From the NCBI GenBank assembly GCA_002103075.1, contig DABG01000009.1:124001-188000 (forward strand): a DNA stretch of 64,000 bases. The letters are read 5' to 3'. The translations under genes and the position numbers were made by a program. The notes under the pieces were generated by a model. The model was not told the DNA's origin and made no database searches. It saw nothing but the letters and a program-made list of their open reading frames with translations. The DNA comes from Candidatus Gastranaerophilales bacterium HUM_9. Its GTDB lineage: Bacteria > Cyanobacteriota > Vampirovibrionia > Gastranaerophilales > Gastranaerophilaceae. This document shows, in pieces, positions 50,127-59,318 of the stretch. How positions within the stretch are numbered: position 1 is the first letter of the stretch; each line of letters opens with the position of its first letter.

Positions 50127-51443
50127 CTACTGCATTTTAACCTTATATTGTTTTAAAATTTTTGCTAAGCAAATTGATAAAATTATTGTCAAAATTAAAG
50201 AGGAAACGGTTATCCCTATCCATGAACCTATTAAATACATTTTTTTATAGACACTCAAATATGTTCCTAAAGATACCCCGACTATAAGGTAGGCAATAAA
50301 GTTTGCTATTAAGATGAATTTAGTTTTCTTTATTCCTTTATAAACACCACCAAGTGTAGTTTGTAGCCCATCTGTTAATTGGAAAATCGCAACAACTACC
50401 ATAATAGGAACGATTACATTAATCAGTACAGGGTCTTTTGTGAAGATTGTTGCACATTGATAAGGGAACAATGCAAAAATAGCACTAGCAAAGAACATAA
50501 AGCATACTGTGATTAGTAATCCATGCCTGATGTACGCAAACATCTCAGGGTAATTTTTTGCTCCGTTTGAGAACCCCACTTTTACAGCAAGTGCGTTTGA
50601 TACGCTAAAAGGAACCATATACATTGTACTTGTTAAAACCCACATAATATTGTGCGCTGCAGCATATACCCCTGAAAATTTTCCTAGAAGTATTGCTATA
50701 TAGTTAAATGAAATAAATTCAATCATGATTGCAGCAGAGATAGGCAATCCAATTTTGATAAGTTGTTTATAATAATCTTTTTCAGAATACTTTTTAAAGT
50801 TAAATTTATAAAAACAAAATGCCAATAAAACAATTGCAGTAAAGTATCGAACAAGTGTTGTTGCAATAGCCAATCCTTTTACACCCATTTCTGGAATACC
50901 GAACATACCAAAAACAAAAACATAGTTTAAGAATAGATTTAAAAATACAGATAATATCATTAAAACATTTGGAAAAACAACTATTTCATAGGATTGTAAA
51001 AACTCTTTTAAAGCAACATTTATCTCTATACCAAGAATTGAGAATGCAACGATTATTGTATAAATTTTTATATCTGCTAATAATTGTGCGTTATAGTGCA
51101 AGAAATCAAGAGCAGGAATATATGCAAGAGTTAAAATAGTCATTATTATAGAAATAATTGTCGCAAACTTTAAAGATGGAAAAAAATATCGCTTTGCGTT
51201 TTGGCGTTCACCTCGTTTGTTAGATAAAAGTGGAGATATTCCAACTGTTAGACCAACTCCAAACATTACAAGAATAGAGTGAATAGAGTTTGCAATACTG
51301 ATTGCAGCAAGAGCTGAGGTTGAATAACGACCTGCGACCAAACAGTCGGCAGCTCCGAGCATGACAACACCAAGATTTCCTAAAATAATTGGTAATGCCA
51401 ACTTAAATAGTTCTTTTATGTATTTAGATTCGACTAGTTTCAT
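50127..51443 (-). CDS. MATE-family efflux transporter
   Basis: A 438-residue inner-membrane protein with 12 predicted helices in two homologous halves. N-terminal half begins LPIILGNLGVVMLGAADCLV and has GVGLTVGISPLLSNKRGERQ; the second half has IKIGLPISAAIMIEFISFN. MATE proteins expel cationic compounds in exchange for Na+ or H+. Substrate unknown. It lies 10 bases after queA, so it is probably in the yidC-queA transcript. Confidence 0.93.
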   Translation of the reverse strand: MKLVESKYIKELFKLALPIILGNLGVVMLGAADCLVAGRYSTSALAAISIANSIHSILVMFGVGLTVGISPLLSNKRGERQNAKRYFFPSLKFATIISIIMTILTLAYIPALDFLHYNAQLLADIKIYTIIVAFSILGIEINVALKEFLQSYEIVVFPNVLMILSVFLNLFLNYVFVFGMFGIPEMGVKGLAIATTLVRYFTAIVLLAFCFYKFNFKKYSEKDYYKQLIKIGLPISAAIMIEFISFNYIAILLGKFSGVYAAAHNIMWVLTSTMYMVPFSVSNALAVKVGFSNGAKNYPEMFAYIRHGLLITVCFMFFASAIFALFPYQCATIFTKDPVLINVIVPIMVVVAIFQLTDGLQTTLGGVYKGIKKTKFILIANFIAYLIVGVSLGTYLSVYKKMYLIGSWIGITVSSLILTIILSICLAKILKQYKVKMQ

Positions 51444-51453
51444 AATTATTTGT

Positions 51454-52500
51454 TTATTTATTTATAAACATACAGTCCCCATAGCTGTAGAATCTGTATT
51501 TGTTTTCAATAGCATGCTTGTATGCATTAAAGATGCATTCTTTTGACGTTAGTGCAGATACAAGCATTAATAGTGTTGATTTTGGCAAATGGAAGTTTGT
51601 TATGAGTTTATCAACCACTTTAAATTCATAAGGTGGATAAATAAACAAAGTTGAAGCAGAACGGCATGCCTGAATTTTACCAAACTCTTTGTATGCTGAT
51701 TCAAGAGTTCTTACAGATGTCGTACCAACCGCAACGATTTTTTTACCTTGAGCCTTAGCATCATTTATTAGTTTTGCTGTTTCTTCAGAAATTTCGTATT
51801 CTTCAGAATCCATCTTATGATCTAAAACATCGTCACACATAACAGGTCTAAAAGTACCTAGCCCTACACTTAGGGTTACATAACCTATTTGAACACCTTT
51901 AGCTTTTAGCTTATTTAGAATTTCTGTAGTAAAGTGCAAACCAGCAGTTGGTGCAGCTACAGAACCTTCATTTTTTGCATAAACTGTTTGATAGCGTTCG
52001 TAATCAAGTTTTTTTAATTCTTCTGATGTCATCTTACGTTCAATGTAAGGTGGAAGTGGAACATTGCCAACTTCTGACAGGACACCATATATATCACCTT
52101 CATAGCTAAGTTGAACAAGCCATTTGCCTGCATCTTCTAAAGGTTTTATTACAGTAGCTGAAAGTTTGTCAGAGATAGTTATTTCTGTACCTACTTTTAC
52201 ACGTTTTGAGGGTTTGATTAAGACTTCCCATTGTTTATTATCTTTTTGTTTAAGTAAAAAGATTTCAATTTTAGCACCTGTAGATTTGTAACCATACAAT
52301 CTTGCAGGAATAACTTTTGTGTTATTCAAGATTAGTACACAGTTATCATCAAGATAATCTACTATGTCAAAAAAGTGCTTGTCTTCTAGTGTGTTGTCAG
52401 CAGGGTTCACTACTAACATCTTTGAATAGTCACGTTTTTGTGAGGGAGTTTGTGCAATTAACTCCTCAGGTAAATCATAATCGAATTCAGATACTTTCAT
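51454..52500 (-). CDS. queA: S-adenosylmethionine:tRNA ribosyltransferase-isomerase
   Basis: Transfers and rearranges the ribosyl part of S-adenosylmethionine onto preQ1 at the tRNA wobble base (queuosine pathway). MKVSEFDYDLPEELIAQTPS, NNTKVIPARLYG, GSVAAPTAGLHFT and ITNFHLPKSTLLMLVSAL are family signatures. The frame is open from 52548, but the ATG at 52500, with AAGGAC upstream, sits four bases after the yidC stop and gives 348 residues, the normal length. Confidence 0.96.
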   Translation of the reverse strand: MKVSEFDYDLPEELIAQTPSQKRDYSKMLVVNPADNTLEDKHFFDIVDYLDDNCVLILNNTKVIPARLYGYKSTGAKIEIFLLKQKDNKQWEVLIKPSKRVKVGTEITISDKLSATVIKPLEDAGKWLVQLSYEGDIYGVLSEVGNVPLPPYIERKMTSEELKKLDYERYQTVYAKNEGSVAAPTAGLHFTTEILNKLKAKGVQIGYVTLSVGLGTFRPVMCDDVLDHKMDSEEYEISEETAKLINDAKAQGKKIVAVGTTSVRTLESAYKEFGKIQACRSASTLFIYPPYEFKVVDKLITNFHLPKSTLLMLVSALTSKECIFNAYKHAIENKYRFYSYGDCMFINK

Positions 52501-52504
52501 TTTA

Positions 52505-53590
52505 TTAGTCCTTAGCCTTGATTTGTTTTGCGTCAGCAACTTCTTCATCAGTTACAGTTTCTTTTTTAGCATTGAATTCTATATCTAATTTTTTGTTAAT
52601 AACGATTGTTTGAATAATTTGAACAATGTTACTTGAAATCAAGTAAAGTAAAACACCTGCTGGGATTGGTATAAGAACGAAAGTACCACATAACATAACA
52701 GGCATGAATAAATTCATAGATTTTTGCATAGCTGCTTGAGAAGGGTCTAATTCTTGACCTTTGTTCATGGCCATCATTGCTTTTTGAGTAAATACCATTG
52801 TTAGACCGAATAATACGATTAAAGCAAGAACATCAAAATGGAAGTGAGATTGAACTGCTTTTGTAGGAACAGTTGCGGTTAGAAGATAACCTTTTTTAAC
52901 GAAAGTAACTGTTTCTGTTTCTTTGGTCATAACGTTAGTTACATCAAGTTCAGCTTTTTCAAGTTTATCAAATTGGCTGAATTTTAAATCTTTAAGAGAA
53001 TCTATGTTCATTTTAAGTTCAAGAGGTTGACCAGGGGTTACAGAACCTTGGATAGCAACAGCTGAATTTGGTTTATCGATTTTTACATTATTAAGAGTTT
53101 CTTGTTTAAGATAAACAGTAGCTGTTTTTCCAGCCATGAATTTAGCAGTGTTAGAAACACCCATGACACCATCTTTTGAGATACCAGCGTTTGTACGAAG
53201 TGTTGAATCAAGACTTTGTACGAATAGGAATGGTGCGTTGCCTGCCATTTTAATAAATTGAGGACTCATCAAAGTTGAGTATAACAAGATGAAGATTGGC
53301 ATTTGGATTAACAAAGGAAGACAACCAGACATTGGGTTGAATTTGTGTTCTTTGTAGAATTCCATCATTTTGCGTTGCATAGTTTGAGGATCGTTTTTGT
53401 AACGTTCTTGAATAGCCTTCATACGAGGTTGAAGTGTTTGCATTTGTTTCATTGAACGTTGTTGAGAAACGCCTAGTGGCCACATAGCAAGACGAACAAT
53501 GATTGTAAGAAGTATTATACCTAACCCATAACTACCCGTTAATTTTGATAAAACTCTAAGAGCTTCTATTGTTAAACTTATAAAATCCAT
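52505..53590 (-). CDS. yidC: YidC/Oxa1 membrane protein insertase with inserted loop domain
   Basis: Inserts proteins into the inner membrane. First helix at about 20-42 (YGLGIILLTIIVRLAMWPLG, with the conserved Arg of the hydrophilic groove), cytoplasmic hairpin QQRSMKQMQTLQPRMKAIQE, second helix CLPLLIQMPIFILLYSTLMS, later helices VLALIVLFGLTMVFTQKAMM and VMLCGTFVLIPIPAGVLLYL. There is no N-terminal periplasmic P1 domain, as in cyanobacterial and Gram-positive forms. Instead about 120 residues (131-252) of beta-rich sequence are inserted between the second helix and the next. Basic C-terminus. First gene of the yidC-queA-MATE run. Confidence 0.93.
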   Translation of the reverse strand: MDFISLTIEALRVLSKLTGSYGLGIILLTIIVRLAMWPLGVSQQRSMKQMQTLQPRMKAIQERYKNDPQTMQRKMMEFYKEHKFNPMSGCLPLLIQMPIFILLYSTLMSPQFIKMAGNAPFLFVQSLDSTLRTNAGISKDGVMGVSNTAKFMAGKTATVYLKQETLNNVKIDKPNSAVAIQGSVTPGQPLELKMNIDSLKDLKFSQFDKLEKAELDVTNVMTKETETVTFVKKGYLLTATVPTKAVQSHFHFDVLALIVLFGLTMVFTQKAMMAMNKGQELDPSQAAMQKSMNLFMPVMLCGTFVLIPIPAGVLLYLISSNIVQIIQTIVINKKLDIEFNAKKETVTDEEVADAKQIKAKD

Positions 53591-53869
53591 GACTTATCCC
53601 TAATCTTTCTTATTTAACTATCTATCATCATGCCGGAAATATATCCTAGCTAGGAATAAAAATACCTTAAAAAAAGGTTCAAGTCAAATATGATGACTGT
53701 AAAAATAAAGATTTAAAAAAAAATAAAAAAAAGTACTTTACAAAAAAAAATTATTTGGTAGTATATAAGTATAGAGATATTCCTCTGACGCATAAAAAGC
53801 GGAGCAATAAATAGAGATTGCTGAAAAAGTAACAATTTGACAATTAAATAAAAAGTTTAAAAGAAATAT
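53591..53869. other. Gap between yidC and tRNA-Asn
   Basis: 279 AT-rich bases, no gene. It includes a palindrome CCTAGCTAGG near 53647 and a TTGACA at 53837-53842 that may belong to the tRNA promoter. ATTCCTCTGACGC...GCGGAGCAATA (53780-53811) is faintly like the 5' half of the tRNA-Asn that follows. Confidence 0.4.
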
Positions 53870-53941
53870 TCCTCAGTAGCTCAATGGTGGAGCAACCGGC
53901 TGTTAACCGGTAGGTTGTTGGTTCGAGCCCAACCTGGGGAG
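53870..53941 (+). tRNA. tRNA-Asn (anticodon GUU)
   Basis: Cloverleaf complete: acceptor TCCTCAG/CTGGGGA (one G-U), D arm GCTC/GAGC, anticodon stem ACCGG/CCGGT with loop CTGTTAA giving GTT, T arm with GGTTCGAGCC. Discriminator G. CCA is not encoded. Confidence 0.95.
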
Positions 53942-54156
53942 TATTTTTTTTGTGTTTATTTAAGGTTGAGGCGAGAACCAACTGTGAGAGCCCAGCGAGA
54001 AACGAGCAGAGGGCGTAGGTATTTTACAAAAGAATGAAATTCTTGAAGTAAAAACCGTAGACCCGTTTAACGCGAGTTTCTCAAGACAACCTGGGGAGTA
54101 TTTTTTTTTGTGTTTATTTAAGGTTGAGGCGAGAACCAACAGTAATAGCCCAGCGG
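53930..54156 (+). repeat. Direct repeat of the tRNA-Asn 3' end and flank
   Basis: CAACCTGGGGAGTATTTTTT plus GTGTTTATTTAAGGTTGAGG and GCGAGAACCAAC, from 53930 to about 53997, recurs nearly unchanged from 54087 to about 54155 (T8 against T9). The last 12 bases of the tRNA are included. The 157-base period could reflect an att-site remnant or a tandem duplication. Confidence 0.75.
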
Positions 54157-54209
54157 CATTATTTTTTTATCAACTTAATTAGCTTTAAAATTTATGATAT
54201 TATAATCAT

Positions 54210-54390
54210 ATGGAAATTCAATTGGCAAAAATAAATCAAGTTGATAAAATTAAACAAATTTATGCTAAAGCAAAAAAATTTATGGATAATTTAAAAACTG
54301 CAAAAAACAATCCTTAAAAATAGGTTTACATATTATGATGTAATAAAAAAAGAAGATGGCTCTGAACGTTTAGCGTATCAACACGTATAA
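54210..54390 (+). pseudogene. GNAT acetyltransferase remnant with internal deletion
   Basis: An ORF of 35 codons (54210-54317), MEIQLAKINQVDKIKQIYAK then AKKFM, is the typical first helix of a GNAT protein. Straight after its stop, another frame reads NRFTYYDVIKKEDGSERLAY to TAA at 54390, the typical C-terminal end of the same family. About 100 residues of the acetyl-CoA-binding core are missing between them. So this is the two ends of one gene fused by a deletion. Confidence 0.65.
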
Positions 54391-54404
54391 AGAAAGGGTT
54401 CACT

Positions 54405-54956
54405 ATGAACGAAAAAGAAAAAATGCTTTTAGGTTTATCATATTTAGCAACAGACGAAAATTTGAATAAAGAACGAATAAAATGCAAGCTACTTTGTTCA
54501 AAGTTTAATAATACACCTTATGACGATTTTGAAACAAAAACTAATATAATAAAACAGATTTTTAATAAAACAAAAGACAACTTTTTAATAGAACCATATT
54601 TCTGGTGTGATTATGGTTACAATATTGAAATCGGTGAAAACTTCTATTCGAACCATAACCTAGTTATTTTAGACCCAGCAAAAGTAACCTTTGGTGATAA
54701 TGTATTCATAGGTCCAAACTGCGGATTCTACACAGCCAGTCACCCACTTAATCCAGTAGAACGCAACAAAGGACTTGAAACAGCTGAACCAATCAAAGTA
54801 GGGAACAATGTTTGGTTTGGTGCAGACGTGACTGTCCTTGCAGGTGTTACAATAGGTGATAATTGCACAATTGGTGCTGGTAGCGTAGTAGCAAAAGATA
54901 TTCCAAGCAATTCAATTGCAGTTGGAAATCCATGTAAAATTGTTCGCAAAATTTAA
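54405..54956 (+). CDS. Maltose/galactoside O-acetyltransferase-like protein
   Basis: A 183-residue sugar O-acetyltransferase with the left-handed beta-helix fold of the Maa/LacA/NodL group. N-terminal helical cap (NEKEKMLLGLSYLATDENLN), then IEPYFWCDYGYNIEIGENFY, the catalytic His in FYTASHPLNP, and the coil GNNVWFGADVTVLAGVTIGD ending GNPCKIVRKI. Uses acetyl-CoA. GAAAGGG gives the ribosome site. The sugar substrate is not predictable. Confidence 0.93.
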   Translation: MNEKEKMLLGLSYLATDENLNKERIKCKLLCSKFNNTPYDDFETKTNIIKQIFNKTKDNFLIEPYFWCDYGYNIEIGENFYSNHNLVILDPAKVTFGDNVFIGPNCGFYTASHPLNPVERNKGLETAEPIKVGNNVWFGADVTVLAGVTIGDNCTIGAGSVVAKDIPSNSIAVGNPCKIVRKI

Positions 54957-55011
54957 CATTTCATTACAAAATAAGCAATTTTTTATATTGAGATGACTTA
55001 GCATAAGTGTT

Positions 55012-55938
55012 ATGTTTAGTGTGTCAAAAAATATGTTTTCTAATATGAAAAATATGGGAATGGCTGCAATGATTGGATTGTCCTCTTGTACGCATTCACC
55101 AGAACCTGCAATTGTGCCGGCACAAAAAATCATAAAATCATCAAAATCTGTACCAACTGAATCATCAACAATAAAACTTCTTTCTATGCTAGAACGTGGT
55201 GACAGACATGCTGTAACATTATCAAATGTCCCTAAAGATACTCGAGTAATTAAAGCAAGCGAAATTTCTAAATATATTCCAGATGGAAATACCGGCGAGT
55301 TATTCTATCAAGTATATGTTGGAAAAGCTGATAAAGCGATTAGAAAAGCAAAAGGTATAAAAACAGACTTGGTAACTGTTGGACAAGGAGTTGCACAAGA
55401 AGAAGCTATAACATTAGCCGGTGGTTTAAAAGCCAGAGAAAATGACTACATTTGTGCAAAATCTGTTGACAGCTTAATGAATCTTGCAATCAAAGATAAA
55501 GAAAATATAATAAAAAATGGCATAGGAGCTTCTGCATATAAAAAACTTAAACAGAATGAAAAAGATGCAGTTCTATCATTTCTTTACAATGTACAACCAA
55601 GAATTCTTCAAAAATGTTCTTCTGGAAAATCATTCTTTGAACATTTAAAAGATGGTGAAAAAGGAATGGTACAAGCAAAATTCAATGTAAAAGCATCATC
55701 TGACAAAGCATCTGTTGGACTTGCAAAACGTAACCTTGTTCAAATGCTAATATTTGGTAATGGAAAAATTTATGCAAACAAAAAAGCAACTAGAACATTT
55801 AGAAATCAAGTTGAAATTATAAAAACACATGAAAAAGGTAAAGAATTTCTAAATGAAGCTCTAAAATTAGCAGAAGATTATGGTGTTAACAAAGCAAATC
55901 TAGAAAAAACAAAATCAAAAATTTTTTCTAAAAAATAA
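55012..55938 (+). CDS. Lysozyme-like (GH24 type) lipoprotein
   Basis: A 308-residue protein with a probable lipobox in MAAMIGLSSCTHS (lipid-modified Cys 26). The region from about 85 to 245 is like phage-type lysozymes of family GH24: GELFYQVYVG, LVTVGQGVA (family pattern TIGYGH), LKQNEKDAVLSFLYNVQP (family pattern dALvsFaYN) and GLAKRNLVQMLIFGNG (family GL-RR--E---). GH24 enzymes cleave the peptidoglycan glycan backbone. The final His of TIGYGH is not conserved and the active Glu is not certain. Basic tail. Confidence 0.7.
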   Translation: MFSVSKNMFSNMKNMGMAAMIGLSSCTHSPEPAIVPAQKIIKSSKSVPTESSTIKLLSMLERGDRHAVTLSNVPKDTRVIKASEISKYIPDGNTGELFYQVYVGKADKAIRKAKGIKTDLVTVGQGVAQEEAITLAGGLKARENDYICAKSVDSLMNLAIKDKENIIKNGIGASAYKKLKQNEKDAVLSFLYNVQPRILQKCSSGKSFFEHLKDGEKGMVQAKFNVKASSDKASVGLAKRNLVQMLIFGNGKIYANKKATRTFRNQVEIIKTHEKGKEFLNEALKLAEDYGVNKANLEKTKSKIFSKK

Positions 55939-56003
55939 TTACCTCTATCTTTTGTGATATATTTATATAGTTAAATCACACATATAATAAAAGAGAGGCA
56001 AAA

Positions 56004-56981
56004 ATGAGATTAGGAATTTTAGGCTATGGAAACCTTGGAAAAGGTGTTGAATTGGCAGTTAAACAAAATAAAGACGTTGAACTAGTTGCAGTATTTACAC
56101 GTCGTGACCCAAAATCATTAAAAATAAATTCAAACGCAAAAATTGTTCACGTATCCGAGTTAGAAAACTATAAATCAAAAATAGATGTATTAATATTATG
56201 CGGTGGAAGTGCAACAGATTTACCTGTTCAAACACCTGAATGTGCCAAAATATTTAATGTTATTGATAGTTTTGATACCCACGCAAAAATTCCTGAACAT
56301 TTTGCAAACGTTGATAAATCAGCAAAAGAGTCTGGTAAAATTGGTATAATCTCAGTTGGCTGGGACCCTGGAATGTTTTCATTGAACAGATTGTATGCAA
56401 ACTCTATCTTACCAGATGGCTCTGATTATACTTTCTGGGGTAAAGGTGTTAGCCAAGGTCACTCAGATGCAATTCGAAGAATTGAGGGTGTAAAAGATGC
56501 TAAACAATATACAGTACCTGTTGAAAAAGCATTAGAATCTGTTAAAAACTGCGAAAACCCAGTTCTTTCAACTGGTGAAAAACATACAAGAGAATGTTAT
56601 GTTGTGCTTGAAGATGGTGCAGACCCAGTAAGAGTTGAAAACGAAATAAAAACTATGCCGAATTATTTTGCAGATTATGAAACAACTGTTCATTTTATCT
56701 CTGAAGAAGAGTTAAAAAAGAACCATTCAAAAATTAATCACGGAGGTTTCGTTTTCAGAACAGGCAAAACCGGTGTAAACGGTGAAAATAACCACGTTAT
56801 AGAATATAACTTAAAACTTGATTCAAACCCAGAATTCACTTCATCTGTACTTGTAGCTTACGCACGTGCAGCTTACAGAATGAACAAAGAGGGTCAATCT
56901 GGTTGTAAAACTGTGTTTGATATTCCACCTGCTTATTTGAGTCCAAAATCAGCAGAAGAATTAAGAAAAACTATGTTATAA
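56004..56981 (+). CDS. ddh: meso-Diaminopimelate dehydrogenase
   Basis: NADPH-dependent one-step conversion of tetrahydrodipicolinate to meso-diaminopimelate, feeding lysine and peptidoglycan synthesis. Nucleotide-binding GILGYGNLGKGVE and AVFTRRDP, then NVIDSFDTHAKIPEHF, SVGWDPGMFSLNRLYA, GKGVSQGHSDAIRRI and HGGFVFRTGKTG, all near-diagnostic for Ddh. 325 residues. AGAGAGG lies just before the ATG. Confidence 0.96.
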   Translation: MRLGILGYGNLGKGVELAVKQNKDVELVAVFTRRDPKSLKINSNAKIVHVSELENYKSKIDVLILCGGSATDLPVQTPECAKIFNVIDSFDTHAKIPEHFANVDKSAKESGKIGIISVGWDPGMFSLNRLYANSILPDGSDYTFWGKGVSQGHSDAIRRIEGVKDAKQYTVPVEKALESVKNCENPVLSTGEKHTRECYVVLEDGADPVRVENEIKTMPNYFADYETTVHFISEEELKKNHSKINHGGFVFRTGKTGVNGENNHVIEYNLKLDSNPEFTSSVLVAYARAAYRMNKEGQSGCKTVFDIPPAYLSPKSAEELRKTML

Positions 56982-57003
56982 AAAGATTTCGGTTTATTTT
57001 ATG

Positions 57004-57038
57004 AAAGGCTGTTTGACTAATAAAGTCAAACAGCCTTT
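57004..57038. terminator. Bidirectional terminator
   Basis: AAAGGCTGTTTGACT / AGTCAAACAGCCTTT, 15-base perfect stem, loop AATAA, between ddh (+) and the acyltransferase (-). Confidence 0.9.
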
Positions 57039-57061
57039 CTATTAAAACCTTTATAGAAATT

Positions 57062-58120
57062 TTATTTTCTTTTAATAATTAGCTCATGCAAATATTTTAA
57101 AAACTCACCTAAATACGTTGTTATAATAATACCTACAACAAAATAAAAATATGTTGTTTTTAATGGAAAATAAAACCAATAAATATCTGAACTATTTTTT
57201 ATACCAAAATCAATACCCTTTAACACTAAAAATAAATAAGTCATTATATTAAAAACTAACAAATGATTAGCCATTATATGATAACTGTTTTGACCAATCT
57301 TATGTAAAAAACTCCAGTCTTTTGTTTTGTCATACAAAATTTCTACAAGAAAAAGTGTTATATAAATTCCTGTCAAACTCGTTAGGATAGGTACAATAAA
57401 ATTGTTATACTGCCCCCAAACAAGCAAAAAATGTAAACCCACGCCATCTTGTGCCGTAAAATCTTGATTAGTCAACCACAAAATTGATTGCAAGACAACA
57501 ACCCCTGATAAAATTTGAGGTTTAAAAATATTAATATTGTTTTCAATTTTTTGTTTATAAAAATATCCAAGTTCAACAAAAAACAACGCAAACATTGTTC
57601 TTAAAATCCATAATATACTTACATTTGAAGAATATTTTTGCAACTGAATAGCAATAAGTGAGAATATAAAATAAACTATAAGCCTAACCCAATGTGAACA
57701 TTTTATATAGTTAAAAAGTTTATAAATAATTAACGTAATAAACAAACACGGTACAAACCAAAGAGGAGAGATCAAATCTATTTGATGTCCTGTCAAAAAC
57801 GGCATTAAAAGTTCATTTTTCAAGGTAATTGGCATTCCCCAAAACTTGTGTATTAAAGGAGTCACAGCAATCGTTAAACCTAAATAAAACACAGCATACA
57901 AAATATATGGAATCATTAAACTCTTAAATCTACGTTTTAGATACTCTATTAAATTATATTTAGGATTAAACAAAACTCCAGCTATAAAGAAAAATAGTAT
58001 AACTTGAAAAGAGTATGGCGGGAACATTGGAATTAATGAAAATTCTAAATGACCTGATACTACAATAAGTATTGCAATAGCTTTGAATAAGTTAATTTTA
58101 TTGTTTAATATTTTATCCAT
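57062..58120 (-). CDS. Acyltransferase 3 family membrane protein
   Basis: A 352-residue integral membrane protein with about ten helices. The family hallmark, an early helix with a His, reads INLFKAIAILIVVSGHLEFS; it is followed by FQVILFFFIAGVLF and an Arg-rich loop (YLKRRFKSLMIPYILYAVFY). These enzymes O-acetylate surface polysaccharides or peptidoglycan. The frame opens at TTG 58126; the ATG two codons later (58120) is taken as start. Confidence 0.9.
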   Translation of the reverse strand: MDKILNNKINLFKAIAILIVVSGHLEFSLIPMFPPYSFQVILFFFIAGVLFNPKYNLIEYLKRRFKSLMIPYILYAVFYLGLTIAVTPLIHKFWGMPITLKNELLMPFLTGHQIDLISPLWFVPCLFITLIIYKLFNYIKCSHWVRLIVYFIFSLIAIQLQKYSSNVSILWILRTMFALFFVELGYFYKQKIENNINIFKPQILSGVVVLQSILWLTNQDFTAQDGVGLHFLLVWGQYNNFIVPILTSLTGIYITLFLVEILYDKTKDWSFLHKIGQNSYHIMANHLLVFNIMTYLFLVLKGIDFGIKNSSDIYWFYFPLKTTYFYFVVGIIITTYLGEFLKYLHELIIKRK

Positions 58121-58202
58121 AATCAATTGACACTCTTTGTGGGATTAATATTAACATAAAAATGTGTAAAAAATCGTTTTAGTTTCAGATATAATATATA
58201 GT

Positions 58203-58646
58203 ATGGAATTTGAAATAAGAAAATTTGAAGAAAAAGATAAACCAGAAATTCTTTTAATGATGGAAGAATTTTATAGCTCTGATGCAGTTTCTACAAACGG
58301 TAGTAGAGAAATTTTTGAGAAAGATTTTGATAAATGCATTACAGATTTTCCTTTACTTGAGGGATATGTATTTTGTCAAAATAATATAATACTAGGTTAT
58401 TCAATGATTGCAAAAAGTTTTTCAACAGAGTTTGGAAAAGTTTGTTTGTGGGCAGAAGATTTATATGTCAAAAAAGAATATCGAGGGCAGGGGATTATTC
58501 CTAAATTTATTGAATATATAAAATTAAAATACCCTGACACTTTGATAAAATTGGAAGTTGAAGCTGAAAACTCACACGCAGTACATGTTTATAAAAAATG
58601 CGGATTTAATAAAGTTCCTTATGTTGAAATGAGTTTAATGAATTAA
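58203..58646 (+). CDS. GNAT-family N-acetyltransferase
   Basis: A 147-residue complete GNAT protein: N-terminal EFEIRKFEEKDKPEILLMME, motif A DLYVKKEYRGQGIIPKFIEY (R-G-x-G) and motif B AVHVYKKCGFNKV. Substrate unknown. The AlkA-like gene follows 24 bases later. Confidence 0.9.
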   Translation: MEFEIRKFEEKDKPEILLMMEEFYSSDAVSTNGSREIFEKDFDKCITDFPLLEGYVFCQNNIILGYSMIAKSFSTEFGKVCLWAEDLYVKKEYRGQGIIPKFIEYIKLKYPDTLIKLEVEAENSHAVHVYKKCGFNKVPYVEMSLMN

Positions 58647-58670
58647 TAATTTGCGTCAGGATTTAAAAAT

Positions 58671-59309
58671 ATGAATTTTGAATATGGTGAAGAAGAAATT
58701 AAATATTTAAAAAACAAATGCAATAAGATGAAAGAAGTCATCGATAAAGTCGGCATGATTAATAGAACGATTGATACAGATTTATTTTCAGCGGTTATTC
58801 ATCATATTGTGGGACAACAAATTTCTATGAAAGCACAAGAAACTATTTGGAATAGGTTCAAGGATTACTTCAAAGTTTTTAATGCAAAATCAGTTGTAAA
58901 AGCGGGAATTGAGAATTTACAAAAATTAGGAATATCAGTTAGAAAAGCGGAATATATCTACGATTTTGCAAGAAAAGTAAACTCTGGGGAATTTGATTTA
59001 GAGAGTATTTGGGAAAAAGATGATGAAGAGGTTATCAAAGAGCTTTCTAGTTTAAAAGGTATTGGAGTTTGGACAGCAGAAATGTTGTTATTATTCTGTA
59101 TGAACAGGAAAAATGTGTTTAGTTATGATGACTTGGCTATTCAAAGAGGGCTAAGAATGATATATCATCATAGAAAGATAACTAGATCTTTGTTTGAAAA
59201 ATATAGAAGACGATTTAGTCCATATTGTTCTGTTGCGAGTTTGTATATTTGGGCGGTATCTGGTGGTACTATAAAGGAAATGAAAGACTACGCACCTAAG
59301 AAAAAATAA
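58671..59309 (+). CDS. DNA-3-methyladenine glycosylase II-like enzyme
   Basis: HhH-GPD DNA glycosylase (AlkA branch), excising alkylated bases in base-excision repair. AVIHHIVGQQISMKAQETIW, the helix-hairpin-helix LKGIGVWTAEMLLLFCMNRK and the catalytic Asp in SYDDLAIQRGLRM are present. 212 residues, lacking the N-terminal beta domain of E. coli AlkA, as in many bacterial short forms. No Fe-S cluster Cys motif, so not an EndoIII-type enzyme. Confidence 0.92.
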   Translation: MNFEYGEEEIKYLKNKCNKMKEVIDKVGMINRTIDTDLFSAVIHHIVGQQISMKAQETIWNRFKDYFKVFNAKSVVKAGIENLQKLGISVRKAEYIYDFARKVNSGEFDLESIWEKDDEEVIKELSSLKGIGVWTAEMLLLFCMNRKNVFSYDDLAIQRGLRMIYHHRKITRSLFEKYRRRFSPYCSVASLYIWAVSGGTIKEMKDYAPKKK

Positions 59310-59318
59310 ATATTACTC

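Noticed and set aside
53780..53811. Second, degenerate tRNA 5' half before tRNA-Asn
   Set aside because: Resemblance is limited to TATTCCTC and GCGGAGCAA. No arms can be paired, so it is noted only in the gap entry.
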